Origin: a virus
Strand: one strand, 5' to 3'
Virus record (IMG/VR): IMGVR_UViG_3300025128_000059
Location: 1 to 51,058 of that record
Length of the DNA: 51,058 nt
Shown here one piece after another: positions 8,122 to 16,170 of this stretch; within the stretch, counting starts at the first letter, position 1; each line of letters starts with the position of its first letter. The notes beneath the pieces are model-generated. The model was not told the DNA's origin and made no database searches. It was given only the letters and a program-made list of their open reading frames with translations. Made by a program: the position numbers and the translations under genes.

Positions 8122-9242
8122 TCAGTCATCCCAAGCATTTCATATATATCTTTTTGTAAACAATCCAAATAACCTGGGTTAGCTTTAAGCAAATCGTGCG
8201 CCTTGTGTTCGCCTTGAGCTTGTACGAGCTTTGACATTTCTGGGGTTAGTTTACCTTTCTTGTCTACAGACCATTCATCTACCCCTAAAACGTCGAGATG
8301 ATTCTGCATATAATCTAAAACATACCAAGAGCCAGAGACCCTTATAAAGCCAAGGCTTTTTCCAAGGCTAATCAATTCTCCTATTTTGTCAAGCCCAACC
8401 CCATACCTCAATAAAGACTCAATCTTTCGTCCTGGAGGTATCGGTCTAGCGGTAGAACGGGTAATCCAGTTGACCCTTTGCCCTATCTGTTCCGCGTCGT
8501 CCGCAGAGGATGCTTTCCACGGTTGTATGTATGTGCATTCAAGGTCTACGTCAACCGCGTATCTAATCTTACGACCACCACTCCTGCTTTTAGTCTTTTG
8601 CCCTGGTCTTGCTCTGGTGTTGGCAATTAAATGTTGTATGCCAATAACAATACATTTATTAACAACTACCACTGGGGCTATTCGACCGATAAACTGAGAA
8701 AGCAATCTAAACCCCCCATCGCCAGTCACATCGCCAATGTCTGCTTGCAATTGCCTTTCAGTTACAAGCTGAGATATAGAATCAAGAACCACCACGCATC
8801 CAGGGTCATTATGTATAAAATTCTCAGCAAAACTGAGCCACTCTTCCCCGCTAAGAATTTTGCTTTGAACAAGGTTTCCTTCACTGTCATCCTCTCTGTA
8901 TGAGCTTACTACGTTTATTTTTTCTAAGTCTAAGCCCTCTATTCCTTCTAGGTCTCTAGATTTCAACCTAGCCTCAATGTTTAGATAATATATATTTTTA
9001 CCCATCTCTTGAGCGTTTTTACATATTTGAAGCGCAGTTACGGTTTTGCCGCACTTCTCGTCTCCAGCAAGCAGAACAACCGAACCTTCCGGTATTCCAC
9101 CTCCTATGTTGACATCAATTAATGGAGAAACGGAAACGATTTGATGTTTATCGGAAACCATCGCGTCTCCGCTTCTTACTATATTGTCTCCATGTTTGGC
9201 TAATAAATCTTTAGCCACTTTGAATGGGTCTTGTTTTGCCAT
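8118..9242 (-). CDS. RecA/UvsX-like recombinase
   Basis: 374 aa. Walker A G-D-E-K-C-G-K-T is at about 60-67, preceded by I-G-G-G-I-P-E-G-S-V, as in RecA and UvsX. Y-L-N-I-E-A supplies the catalytic Glu, and V-V-V-L-D-S-I-S-Q is Walker B. T-R-A-R-P-G-Q-K-T-K-S-R-S-G-G lies where the L2 DNA-binding loop is expected. The protein forms filaments on single-stranded DNA for recombination and recombination-primed replication. It is followed by two nucleases, a possible mediator, helicase and primase in one operon. Start at ATG 9242 overlaps the upstream gene by 32 bases. Confidence 0.9.
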   Translation of the reverse strand: MAKQDPFKVAKDLLAKHGDNIVRSGDAMVSDKHQIVSVSPLIDVNIGGGIPEGSVVLLAGDEKCGKTVTALQICKNAQEMGKNIYYLNIEARLKSRDLEGIEGLDLEKINVVSSYREDDSEGNLVQSKILSGEEWLSFAENFIHNDPGCVVVLDSISQLVTERQLQADIGDVTGDGGFRLLSQFIGRIAPVVVVNKCIVIGIQHLIANTRARPGQKTKSRSGGRKIRYAVDVDLECTYIQPWKASSADDAEQIGQRVNWITRSTARPIPPGRKIESLLRYGVGLDKIGELISLGKSLGFIRVSGSWYVLDYMQNHLDVLGVDEWSVDKKGKLTPEMSKLVQAQGEHKAHDLLKANPGYLDCLQKDIYEMLGMTE

Positions 9243-9675
9243 CTATATTTTTTAACCTCGACAACTTGTTATCTCGTTTGTACAATTTTGGAATTTTTTT
9301 AGTGTCCCTAGTTTCTAATTCAACCTCTTTTTGCTTTGCGTTTGAGTCTATTCTTCCTTGATGCTCATCTAGAATTTTAGAAAAACCTGAGTATGAAAAG
9401 GCACCAAAAGACCTTAAGTTGTAAAGACGCTTGTCTCTTAAAGCAGAAGATATGGCGTCCGCATCATATGTTATAAGAAGAGAAGAAGCCATCTGTACTT
9501 GTCTTCTGAATATGGACTTCCACTTTGGAAGATTCCAAAACTTATCTGGAAGCTCAGAGCCTTGCTTTTTTGCTATTAGAGCGCAGAGCTTTTCGGTTAT
9601 CCATTGGTCGGCCCTAACGTAGCCACCACCATAAGCAGATAGATATGGACATTTTTCTGTTTTTTGGTTTGCCAT
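9211..9675 (-). CDS. Conserved-looking protein of unknown function, first gene of replication operon
   Basis: 154 aa, not recognised. Residues 1-100 look globular (N-terminal C-P-Y-L-S-A-Y-G-G-G-Y, W-I-T-E-K, F-W-N-L-P-K-W-K); the C-terminal 45 residues are charged and probably extended. It is the first gene after a strong promoter whose -10 box ends 5 bases before this ATG, so the mRNA would start at or next to the start codon. The next in-frame Met is about 60 residues in, so a much shorter protein is unlikely. Being co-transcribed with the recombinase and helicase, it probably serves replication or recombination. Confidence 0.7.
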   Translation of the reverse strand: MANQKTEKCPYLSAYGGGYVRADQWITEKLCALIAKKQGSELPDKFWNLPKWKSIFRRQVQMASSLLITYDADAISSALRDKRLYNLRSFGAFSYSGFSKILDEHQGRIDSNAKQKEVELETRDTKKIPKLYKRDNKLSRLKNIDGKTRPIQSG

Positions 9676-9680
9676 AAATT

Positions 9681-9708
9681 ATTATAGCGTATAGAGATTT
9701 ATTGTCAA
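9681..9708 (-). promoter_or_regulatory. Consensus sigma-70 promoter of the replication operon
   Basis: Minus strand: TTGACA at 9708-9703, a 16-base spacer, TATAAT at 9686-9681; both hexamers are perfect. The TGA stop of the upstream gene (9707-9705) lies inside TTGACA. Transcription should begin around 9675-9674, at the A of the next start codon, giving a leaderless message. Confidence 0.85.
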
Positions 9709-10172
9709 TCTCTAAAATCTTGTTTTAAGATAAGCCTCTTGTCTTCTACATCTTGCGCCGTGTATCTTCTAGAAACGTCTCTCGTTGAGACAAGTTCTGG
9801 TGTTGAATACCATTCACAATGAACGTTGTTGCCCGAAGCGTAGCCGCAGACATAGTGCGCCCTTGTTATTCTTTCGTCAAACTCTTTATGTGCGCCATAG
9901 GCAAAATAGTAACCTTTCACGCTTTCATCTTCAGGCATTATTTTTTGATTGGAGCGAAATCTAACAAGCATTGAAACTATGTCTATGTTTTCATTGTTGC
10001 AGTAATCCGCAAGACGTTTCCAAGCAACGGGCTCTTTTCCAGACCGGTTATCATCTTGAAAAACAGTCAGTCCATTTGACAGATTCACCATCCATACGGT
10101 TTTATCTTCAAGATAATCACATTCTTTTATGCAGAGGTCGTAATTTTCTGTGGCTATGTTTTCTGTAGACAT
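9705..10172 (-). CDS. Hypothetical protein
   Basis: 155 aa, not recognised. It is a mixed alpha/beta, soluble, acidic protein with no membrane segment or cysteine cluster; W-M-V-N-L-S-N-G-L-T-V-F-Q-D-D looks like a beta-hairpin start. The C-terminus (R-D-V-S-R-R-Y-T-A-Q-D-V-E-D-K) is charged. It is the last gene of the ribonucleotide reductase operon, and its TGA stop forms part of the next promoter's -35. A spacing of 5 bases from the upstream HTH gene indicates co-transcription. Confidence 0.7.
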   Translation of the reverse strand: MSTENIATENYDLCIKECDYLEDKTVWMVNLSNGLTVFQDDNRSGKEPVAWKRLADYCNNENIDIVSMLVRFRSNQKIMPEDESVKGYYFAYGAHKEFDERITRAHYVCGYASGNNVHCEWYSTPELVSTRDVSRRYTAQDVEDKRLILKQDFRD

Positions 10173-10177
10173 TTTTT

Positions 10178-10543
10178 TTATCCGTGAGGCTTATGTATTT
10201 TGTTTTTATACGCTTCGTCGTACTCTTCTTGACTCATCTTGGTTCCCTTGACGACCTTTCTCGCGTCTGTAACCTCAGATGCGGTTCCGGTCATTATTGA
10301 CGCCCCATTTTGATTTACTATGAAGTCTCCTGCCGGAGGTCCGTTGCCAAGTTGCTGCGTTCTCTCTTCTTGGGTTTGTGTAACATGCTCAGGGCTTTGT
10401 TGTTGAGGAAGAGACTCTCTGTATTTTGATATTGTCTTTGGTCCTACGCCAGAAATTTGAGCGGCTATTTCTTCGTCGGTTTTTTTCGGGTTATTTGCGA
10501 TGTAGAATTTTTCTATGTCGCTAAGTTCTCTTGCTTTAGGCAT
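10178..10543 (-). CDS. Small helix-turn-helix protein
   Basis: 121 aa from ATG 10543, which overlaps the upstream stop (TAATG). Residues about 8-45 (S-D-I-E-K-F-Y-I-A...T-D-E-E-I-A-A-Q-I...G-P-K-T-I-S-K-Y-R) look like a helix-turn-helix: a helix, the tight turn S-G-V-G, and a recognition helix. The rest is Gln/Thr-rich linker and a short charged C-terminal helix. It may be a DNA-binding regulator. Location between small hypothetical genes gives no stronger clue, and a small-terminase-like role is not supported by its size or context. Confidence 0.7.
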   Translation of the reverse strand: MPKARELSDIEKFYIANNPKKTDEEIAAQISGVGPKTISKYRESLPQQQSPEHVTQTQEERTQQLGNGPPAGDFIVNQNGASIMTGTASEVTDARKVVKGTKMSQEEYDEAYKNKIHKPHG

Positions 10544-10947
10544 TATGTAATCTCCCTTTTTGCATTCATTAACCAAGAATTATTCCTAGACTCAAGGAAT
10601 TTTGTGTAAAAATTGAAACAGCTTTTATTCACTTCTTTAAACATCCACTTAGATTTACCCTCTCTTCGGCTGTATCTAGACTGAGTTCCCTCCGAATACA
10701 TTCCCCAGGGGTCAAAAATCGAACCGTCAGAAGAAATTTTTATATAGTATTTATATCTAATTTCATTGTCGCCATTCTTAAAAATAGACTTTTTAGCATA
10801 GCAATCTTTACTGGATGGGTCTATTTCGTTTGTATCTTCTTGAGACTTCTTAACGGTATATCCAGTGACAGACTCTATTTCACCGGCAGAGTCAACGCCC
10901 TTGCTGTCGTTTTGTTTCTTTATAGTAGTCGTTATTTCTTTATCCAT
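10543..10947 (-). CDS. Hypothetical protein
   Basis: 134 aa, not recognised. The first 55 residues are polar and probably disordered. A compact region follows (about 60-134) with I-R-Y-K-Y-Y-I-K-I-S, D-P-W-G-M-Y and several aromatic residues. No catalytic motif is visible. It overlaps the upstream zinc-ribbon gene by 8 bases and couples to the downstream HTH gene through TAATG. Confidence 0.65.
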   Translation of the reverse strand: MDKEITTTIKKQNDSKGVDSAGEIESVTGYTVKKSQEDTNEIDPSSKDCYAKKSIFKNGDNEIRYKYYIKISSDGSIFDPWGMYSEGTQSRYSRREGKSKWMFKEVNKSCFNFYTKFLESRNNSWLMNAKREIT

Positions 10948-11215
10948 AATCTTTTACCTTAGATGTGAAAACGTTTTGCGTTATTGTGCCGTCCTTTGAG
11001 GTTTCAATATCAAACTTATCTATTGAAGTGAAGTCTGTTCCTCCAAGAAAGCACTTTTCTTTAATTTCAGTTATAAAAGAATGCTCTCCGCAGTGAGGGC
11101 AATGAACTATTATTTTTGTTGTTACGCCAGAATCTTCTTCAGATGTCCATACCTCCGCTAAAGGAGCCCTGCAGTCAGAACACTTTATTACTATTCTTAG
11201 TCCTTTTTCTTGCAT
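10940..11215 (-). CDS. Small zinc-ribbon protein
   Basis: 91 aa. C-S-D-C at residues 12-15 and C-P-H-C about 25 residues later form a four-cysteine zinc ribbon, with beta-strand-like stretches around each pair. The C-terminal half is polar. Such ribbons bind nucleic acid or protein partners; no specific role can be assigned. It overlaps both neighbours by a few bases, so it is a member of the nucleotide-metabolism operon. Confidence 0.7.
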   Translation of the reverse strand: MQEKGLRIVIKCSDCRAPLAEVWTSEEDSGVTTKIIVHCPHCGEHSFITEIKEKCFLGGTDFTSIDKFDIETSKDGTITQNVFTSKVKDYG

Positions 11216-11598
11216 TCTTTATCCTGTGTGACCATTGTTTTATCGTGGCTTATTGCAGTAGATGGTGGAAGCTCAACTGGTGCATATGCTTGGGTTTGAG
11301 GCTGCTCCATAACCTCCTCTGGCCCTAATGATTTGATTACATTCCAGGAATCTATGTTCTCCTGAATTTTTTTCTGAAGCTCCTTGAAAGCTTTTTCCTT
11401 GTTTTGAGAGTCCAGCGTAACAGAAAAGGTTCTGTCTTCAACTCCGGCAGGTAGCCATGCTATTGTACGGTCTTCTTTTAAGTATGCTGTTGCCATTTGC
11501 GCAGTAATGTTTACTATTGCGCTGTTTGGATTCAATAAAGTGAAGTCGTCCTCTTGCTCAGAATCTTTAACTTCATTGTCTGTATTGTCTTCGCTCAT
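11197..11598 (-). CDS. Hypothetical protein
   Basis: 133 aa, not recognised. An acidic N-terminus of about 20 residues is followed by a compact region (I-V-N-I-T-A-Q-M-A-T-A-Y-L-K...F-S-V-T-L-D) and a helix (K-A-F-K-E-L-Q-K-K-I-Q-E-N-I). The C-terminus is Pro/Gln-rich and ends in a lysine cluster. It overlaps the FmdB-like gene by an ATGA junction and the next gene by 19 bases. Confidence 0.65.
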   Translation of the reverse strand: MSEDNTDNEVKDSEQEDDFTLLNPNSAIVNITAQMATAYLKEDRTIAWLPAGVEDRTFSVTLDSQNKEKAFKELQKKIQENIDSWNVIKSLGPEEVMEQPQTQAYAPVELPPSTAISHDKTMVTQDKECKKKD

Positions 11599-11963
11599 TT
11601 TTCTCCCGTTTCTATGTACTTTTTCTTTTGTTGCGGACTCATTGAAGATATTTTTTTCATATCTTTTTCAGAGGCTTCCCAGAATTGTTTTTTGCTTTTC
11701 TTCTGTCTTTTCACGTTATTTTTCTTGTCTATTGCCTTTTTTTGGTCTTCGGAGAATCTTTCCGAATTTCTATCAGAAAGAAGACCTACAGATATGTTAT
11801 CATCTCCAGGCTTATTGTAAACGTGTGGGGCAAATAAAAGTCGCTCTAATTTATTTTTCCCGCATTCTGGGCATTTTTTTCTGTTGGGAGTTGGCTTTTT
11901 TATGCTCTGCTCAACTTCAAGCTCATGGTCGCATTCTTGGCATTTAAATACATAAGTAGGCAT
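11595..11963 (-). CDS. FmdB-family zinc-ribbon protein
   Basis: 122 aa from ATG 11963. The start M-P-T-Y-V-F-K-C-Q-E-C, then E-V-E-Q-S-I and C-P-E-C-G, is the FmdB/CxxC_CxxC_SSSS putative regulatory domain. Its C-terminal half is lysine-rich and helical, probably nucleic-acid- or protein-binding. Proteins of this type are common in phages but have no settled function. The ATG overlaps the ribonucleotide reductase stop (TAATG), which marks the true start; an in-frame ATG at 12047 lies deep inside that gene. Confidence 0.75.
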   Translation of the reverse strand: MPTYVFKCQECDHELEVEQSIKKPTPNRKKCPECGKNKLERLLFAPHVYNKPGDDNISVGLLSDRNSERFSEDQKKAIDKKNNVKRQKKSKKQFWEASEKDMKKISSMSPQQKKKYIETGEK

Positions 11964-14443
11964 TATAAACACTTGCTCCATCCGCACGACAAACAAGTTA
12001 CACATCCCTCTTGCCGCACTACCGGAGATGTTCCGCACTCTGGACACGCTTCCCCATGTTCCTCTGTTCCATCTGGTATGTACTTTTTCAAAGCCCTGGA
12101 AACACTCCTAGCAAAGCAATGCATTTCTCCATCAACCTTTTCGAGTTGCTGGACTATAAAGTGCATGTCAACTCCGAGCCTTAAATATCCAGATATAAGT
12201 CTGGTTATTGTTTCTTCGTGGTCGCTACAGGCCGCAGTGATTGGGGAAAGCTCAGTTTCCTCGTCATGGTCAAACTCTGCTCTGTAAAACTTTCTTCTTT
12301 TTCTTATGATGCGACCGGTCTTTATGTTCTTATTAAGAAAACCGTTCTTGCCCGCAAAAACTTCGTAGGGCTTTCCATCCTTTAGGCCAACTAAAACAAA
12401 GTATTGGTTATGGCGAACACTGATATGATATACATCGCAAGGAAGCTCTCTAGGTCTTTTCTCATCTTCGGCAGCCTGTTCGGGAGATTCTTCCTGCTTT
12501 TGCTTCGCCTCCTCTACCAAAACTCCTGTGCGGCAGTTCTTTCTGTATACCGTAATTCCCTTGCACCCTCTTTCCCACGCTTCTTCATAAATCTCTTCTA
12601 CCTGTTCTACTGAAACGTCTTCTGGTAGATTTAGAGTAGAGCTAATAGCGTGGTCGATGTGCTGTTGAGCTGCGGCTTGTAGCTTAACTCTCTGCTTCCA
12701 GTTTAAGTCCTCTGCACAAGCACCAAACCAAGGAGAATCTTCAAATTTTTTATCTGGATTCACGCTCATCCAGTCTTGTAGCTTTGGGTGGTACACTTTG
12801 AAATACATCCAGTGGTCGCCATTTTGGTCAACCTCGTCTACTCTAAAGTCAGAATCGGAGGGATAACCCTTCTTCTTTCTTGTGTAAGACGGCATGAACA
12901 TGGGCTCAATACCGCTGGTTGTTTGACATTCAATACTAACGCTTCCAGCAGGGGCGCATGTTAGGTTAGATATGTTTCTACGTCCTACTTGTTTCACCTT
13001 CTCAAGAACATCTTTGCCCCTAATATCTAGACCGCCAAAATCCAGCTTCTCCCCGTACATTCTTTTTAGGAATTTGTTTCCGGCTTCTTTCTCATAGTTC
13101 CATACAGGAAATGGTCCAAGGTCTTCTGCCATCTCCGCAGACGAAATGTATGAGGCAAACTTTAGAGTCTTAAAAATTTGGTCTGTCTCTTGGATGCTAC
13201 GCTCGCTAGCATACTTAAATCCAAGGGCGGCGATTGTGTCGCCAAGAGCAGTAATACCCAGACCCGTTCTTCTGCCGTTCTTGCAGTTGTCGTAGATTCT
13301 GTGCCACATATCAAGCTCTCTGGCTTTAATATCTTTTGATTCTGGGTCAGAGTCAATCTTTTTAATAATTCGCTCTATAGCCTCCATTTCGAGGTCTATG
13401 ATATCATCCATCATTCTTTGTGCAATCTTAGCATCCTTAAAGAATTCTTGATAGTCAAAATAAGCCTTGCTTGTGAACGGCTCTTTTACATAGCCAAATA
13501 AGTTTAGCAGAAGTAATCTACATGAGTCTAGAGCAGAGAGAGGAAGCTCTGAACAGGGGTTGGTAGAGATAGTCTCAAACCCTTCCTCTGGATAGCAGTC
13601 GGCTGGGCTATTCTCAATTACATTGTCCCAAAACAAAAGCCCTGGCTCTGCATTGTCATGTGCATTTTCTATTATCTGCCGCCACACTTCTCTAGCAGGA
13701 ACTCGCTGTTTTATCTTTGGCTCCTTAGAGTCAACGGGCCATCTTTGTTCGTATTTGCTATCGCTATATACAGCCTTTAGGAATTCATTAGTAAGCCTGA
13801 TAGATATGTTGGCTCCTGTAACCTTTGTTCTGTCTTTTTTGATATTCGCAAAAGTAAGAACTTCTGGATGATGAACACTAATGGATTGCATCTGTGCGCC
13901 ACGACGACCATCCTGACCCACCTCTCTTGTGCTATTTGAAAACCTTTCCATCCAGCTTGCAATGCCGCTGGTAGTTCGAGAAGAGTTCTTAGTGGACTCT
14001 CCGACTGGTCGAAGTTTAGAAATGTCTATTCCTACGCCGCCTCTTCTTTTAGAAATCTGAGTAATCTGCTCGTCTGTCCAGTGAATACCTCCATAGCTAT
14101 CTTCTGGAGAATCAAGGACATAACAGTTAGAAAGGGTGACGCACTGGTTGGTGTTGCCTATGCCATACATAGGACTCCCTTGAGGAACAATCTTTTTAAA
14201 TCCTTTAAGATATTCATACACTTGCTCTTTAGACAAAGGCTTTATCTTTGTGTCTTTATATTTTAACCTCTCAACTCTAGCTATCTCGCTAGCTATTCGA
14301 AGATGCATATCGTCTGGAGTTTTTTCAAGAAGGTTTTTATCGTTGTCTCTGAGAGCATATTTGTCTACAAAAACTTTCGCTGCTAGCTCGTCTCCGTTGA
14401 AGTATTCTATTGACGCTTCTAGTGACTCCTGATATCCGTACAT
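11963..14443 (-). CDS. nrdJ: Adenosylcobalamin-dependent (class II) ribonucleotide reductase
   Basis: 826 aa. Family blocks in order: Q-C-V-T-L-S-N-C-Y-V, K-R-R-G-G-V-G-I-D-I-S, N-P-C-S-E (thiyl-radical Cys and proton-relay Glu), P-A-G-S-V-S-I, G-I-E-P-M-F and a C-terminal C-P-E-C-G...C-V-T-C-L-S-C-G ribbon. The single-chain form with the zinc-ribbon tail corresponds to the NrdJ/TIGR02504 type. No ATP-cone is apparent at the N-terminus. It converts ribonucleotides to deoxyribonucleotides and needs cobalamin from the host, implying a B12-making or B12-importing host. TAATG overlaps link it to its neighbours on both sides. Confidence 0.93.
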   Translation of the reverse strand: MYGYQESLEASIEYFNGDELAAKVFVDKYALRDNDKNLLEKTPDDMHLRIASEIARVERLKYKDTKIKPLSKEQVYEYLKGFKKIVPQGSPMYGIGNTNQCVTLSNCYVLDSPEDSYGGIHWTDEQITQISKRRGGVGIDISKLRPVGESTKNSSRTTSGIASWMERFSNSTREVGQDGRRGAQMQSISVHHPEVLTFANIKKDRTKVTGANISIRLTNEFLKAVYSDSKYEQRWPVDSKEPKIKQRVPAREVWRQIIENAHDNAEPGLLFWDNVIENSPADCYPEEGFETISTNPCSELPLSALDSCRLLLLNLFGYVKEPFTSKAYFDYQEFFKDAKIAQRMMDDIIDLEMEAIERIIKKIDSDPESKDIKARELDMWHRIYDNCKNGRRTGLGITALGDTIAALGFKYASERSIQETDQIFKTLKFASYISSAEMAEDLGPFPVWNYEKEAGNKFLKRMYGEKLDFGGLDIRGKDVLEKVKQVGRRNISNLTCAPAGSVSIECQTTSGIEPMFMPSYTRKKKGYPSDSDFRVDEVDQNGDHWMYFKVYHPKLQDWMSVNPDKKFEDSPWFGACAEDLNWKQRVKLQAAAQQHIDHAISSTLNLPEDVSVEQVEEIYEEAWERGCKGITVYRKNCRTGVLVEEAKQKQEESPEQAAEDEKRPRELPCDVYHISVRHNQYFVLVGLKDGKPYEVFAGKNGFLNKNIKTGRIIRKRRKFYRAEFDHDEETELSPITAACSDHEETITRLISGYLRLGVDMHFIVQQLEKVDGEMHCFARSVSRALKKYIPDGTEEHGEACPECGTSPVVRQEGCVTCLSCGWSKCL

Positions 14444-14643
14444 TATTTTTTATCTTCCTTCTTTTTTCTTCTTCTTTTCTTTTTTGTGCGAGATTGTTTT
14501 GAATACCAGTCTCCGGCATCCTTATGGTTACCATCAAAACTCTTAGTTTTTCCGGTTGGGTTGCCGTTTTTATCTCTTATCTGAATAACTATTTCAACAG
14601 AGCTTTTCTGTATGTCTTTAGTATCAAAGTTTAATTTTGGCAT
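14443..14643 (-). CDS. Small basic hypothetical protein
   Basis: 66 aa from ATG 14643 (70 aa if ATG 14655 is used). The first 40 residues could form a few beta-strands (V-E-I-V-I-Q-I-R-D-K-N-G-N-P); the C-terminus is a run of Lys and Arg. It sits between dCMP deaminase and ribonucleotide reductase and overlaps both (TAATG with the reductase). It could be a nucleic-acid-binding or regulatory peptide; no function is assigned. Confidence 0.65.
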   Translation of the reverse strand: MPKLNFDTKDIQKSSVEIVIQIRDKNGNPTGKTKSFDGNHKDAGDWYSKQSRTKKKRRRKKKEDKK

Positions 14644-15134
14644 TTTTCTATCCATTCTACTTCAATTTTTCCCTCTTTGCAAATTATTTCAAATATATAA
14701 TCATCCTCTTCGTCTTTTAAGTGCGTTCCATGTGCGTCAATGCAAATCATTTTTCTTATACCTTCCTGGTACATAGCTTTTACGCAATCAATACAAGGCT
14801 TTCCAGTGATATAAGCAATTCCGTTTTCTGGCCTTAAAGTGCAATTAGACAGCGCGTTTCTTTCTGCGTGTACCATCCATTTATATTTTTCCGGCCTCAT
14901 ATTGGGAAGTATTTTGTCAGGCATTCCAACTGGAAAGCTATTGTAACCAATCCCAAGAACTCTATTCTTTCTATCTGTTATAACGCACCCATGTTTTGTT
15001 TGAGCGTCAGAGCTTCTTGTGCTTGCTAGTTTGGCCATAGATATAAAATACTCAGTCCAAGAGGGTTTGTCAATCTCTTTTACCTTATCTTTTATATTTT
15101 CTAGATATTCAGCAGCGTCGTCGGAAAGTGACAT
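14631..15134 (-). CDS. dCMP deaminase
   Basis: 167 aa. The zinc site is H89-A-E91 and P-C114-I-D-C117, with the family blocks H-G-C-V-I-T-D and Y-N-S-F-P. It deaminates dCMP to dUMP, feeding dTTP synthesis. No thymidylate synthase or dUTPase is in the window. Length is typical. It is followed within the same operon by ribonucleotide reductase, so both supply dNTPs for phage replication. Confidence 0.9.
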   Translation of the reverse strand: MSLSDDAAEYLENIKDKVKEIDKPSWTEYFISMAKLASTRSSDAQTKHGCVITDRKNRVLGIGYNSFPVGMPDKILPNMRPEKYKWMVHAERNALSNCTLRPENGIAYITGKPCIDCVKAMYQEGIRKMICIDAHGTHLKDEEDDYIFEIICKEGKIEVEWIEKCQN

Positions 15135-15136
15135 TG

Positions 15137-15343
15137 TTAAGACTTAAACTCTTTTTTTACTTTGTTTTCAACACAGCTACATAAATAGTGAGATGGGAAA
15201 AAGTCTCCTGGCTCTACAATTTCTATGTAGCCTCTCCCAAAACAGCTTTTGCATTTTTTGGAGGCATAGCCCTTCATTAACGACTCATTCTCTCTTACAG
15301 TTTTCATTAACGACTGTAATCCTAGACTGTTATTTGATTGCAT
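15137..15343 (-). CDS. Small CxxCxGxG zinc-finger protein
   Basis: 68 aa from ATG 15343. C-K-S-C-F-G-R-G-Y is half of a DnaJ-type zinc finger (CxxCxGxG), and C-S-C near the C-terminus may complete a metal site. It overlaps the DUF5662-like gene upstream by 14 bases and precedes dCMP deaminase by 2 bases. No function assigned; a metal-binding adaptor is plausible. Confidence 0.62.
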   Translation of the reverse strand: MQSNNSLGLQSLMKTVRENESLMKGYASKKCKSCFGRGYIEIVEPGDFFPSHYLCSCVENKVKKEFKS

Positions 15344-15821
15344 TTTTAAAATTAGGCTCCAGTAGCAGGTCAACGAAGAACTTTATTTCTCTGTAAACTT
15401 TAGATTGAACTGTCATATTAAATGTTTTTGTGGCTCTGTCTTTTATCCATTCTCTTAAATCATTCCCCTGTTCGTGTGAGCGAGCGGACCAATCGCACAC
15501 CATTTCTGCTATATAGACAGGAGGCATATCGTGTATTGAGCCCCAGTATTCTGGATGATGCGCGTTTGTCATAACGTGCTGTTTTTTGCTGGCTTCAAAA
15601 AGATTTTTTTTGTTTGATTCTAAAAAATCAGGACGAAGGTACAGCCACTCTGAACCTCTAAATTTAGAAGAGTCGTGTATTTGCCCATTACATATCAAGT
15701 CAACACCAAGCTTATCTTCGCCCCTTTCTATTATTCTTTCCCCTAGTAGAAGAGAAGATTGGCGAACATTATCTACATGTCGAAGAAGTGACTTTAGGTG
15801 TCTTTCGTCTTCTGGGGACAT
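15330..15821 (-). CDS. DUF5662-like HD-type protein
   Basis: 163 aa. Conserved-looking metal ligands occur in order: G-Q-I-H-D-S-S-K-F, then H-V-M-T-N-A-H-H-P-E-Y-W, then E-M-V-C-D-W-S-A-R-S. The pattern H...HD...HH...D is that of DUF5662, an HD-domain-like all-helical family often found in phages and probably a metal-dependent phosphohydrolase. Its place just before dCMP deaminase and ribonucleotide reductase suggests a nucleotide substrate, an inference only. Confidence 0.72.
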   Translation of the reverse strand: MSPEDERHLKSLLRHVDNVRQSSLLLGERIIERGEDKLGVDLICNGQIHDSSKFRGSEWLYLRPDFLESNKKNLFEASKKQHVMTNAHHPEYWGSIHDMPPVYIAEMVCDWSARSHEQGNDLREWIKDRATKTFNMTVQSKVYREIKFFVDLLLEPNFKNAIK

Positions 15822-15833
15822 TTTTATTCTAGC

Positions 15834-16169
15834 CTAAAACCATTTCTTTTTTTGTTCTTCGGCTGTCTCGCCTTCAGTCGAATCCTCGACCGCATCCTGT
15901 GCTGTATCAACTTCCTCCACAGCAGGAGCAGAGTCTTTCGTGGAGGGAACCCCCAAGAAGGTGCCCATCCCAGATGTATTCACAGACTGTAAAACATTCC
16001 CGTCTGAAAAGAAGATGTCGATAGTTCCTTCTGCGTTTTCTACTATGAAGTCTACCCCGTAATTTTTACCGGCTTCAAAACTTTTAGTCTTTGACCCTCC
16101 ACCACTTGTTATTACTTTTTTTTCGCAGTCTATATTAAAGCAGAAATCTGCTGTATGCTTATCTGACAT
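15834..16169 (-). CDS. Small beta-rich protein, paralogue of its neighbour
   Basis: 111 aa. Residues 8-75 align by eye with the next gene upstream: F-C-F, then F-x-(A/G)-G-K-x-Y-x-(V/I)-D, G-x-x-D-I-(F/L)-F-(S/T)-D, and G-x-(F/Y)-L-G-(V/A)-P. The shared domain looks like a small beta-barrel. This copy has an extra acidic tail of about 30 residues rich in E, D, A and T ending K-K-K-W-F. The function is unknown. The pair sits near the promoter end of the dNTP operon. Confidence 0.7.
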   Translation of the reverse strand: MSDKHTADFCFNIDCEKKVITSGGGSKTKSFEAGKNYGVDFIVENAEGTIDIFFSDGNVLQSVNTSGMGTFLGVPSTKDSAPAVEEVDTAQDAVEDSTEGETAEEQKKKWF

Positions 16170-16170
16170 C

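Noticed and set aside
11507-11947. Plus-strand hydrophobic reading frames, for example here and at 11554-11820
   Set aside because: They are reverse complements of Lys/Glu-rich minus genes, which produce Phe/Leu/Ser-rich shadows. The minus frames carry real motifs such as FmdB cysteines.
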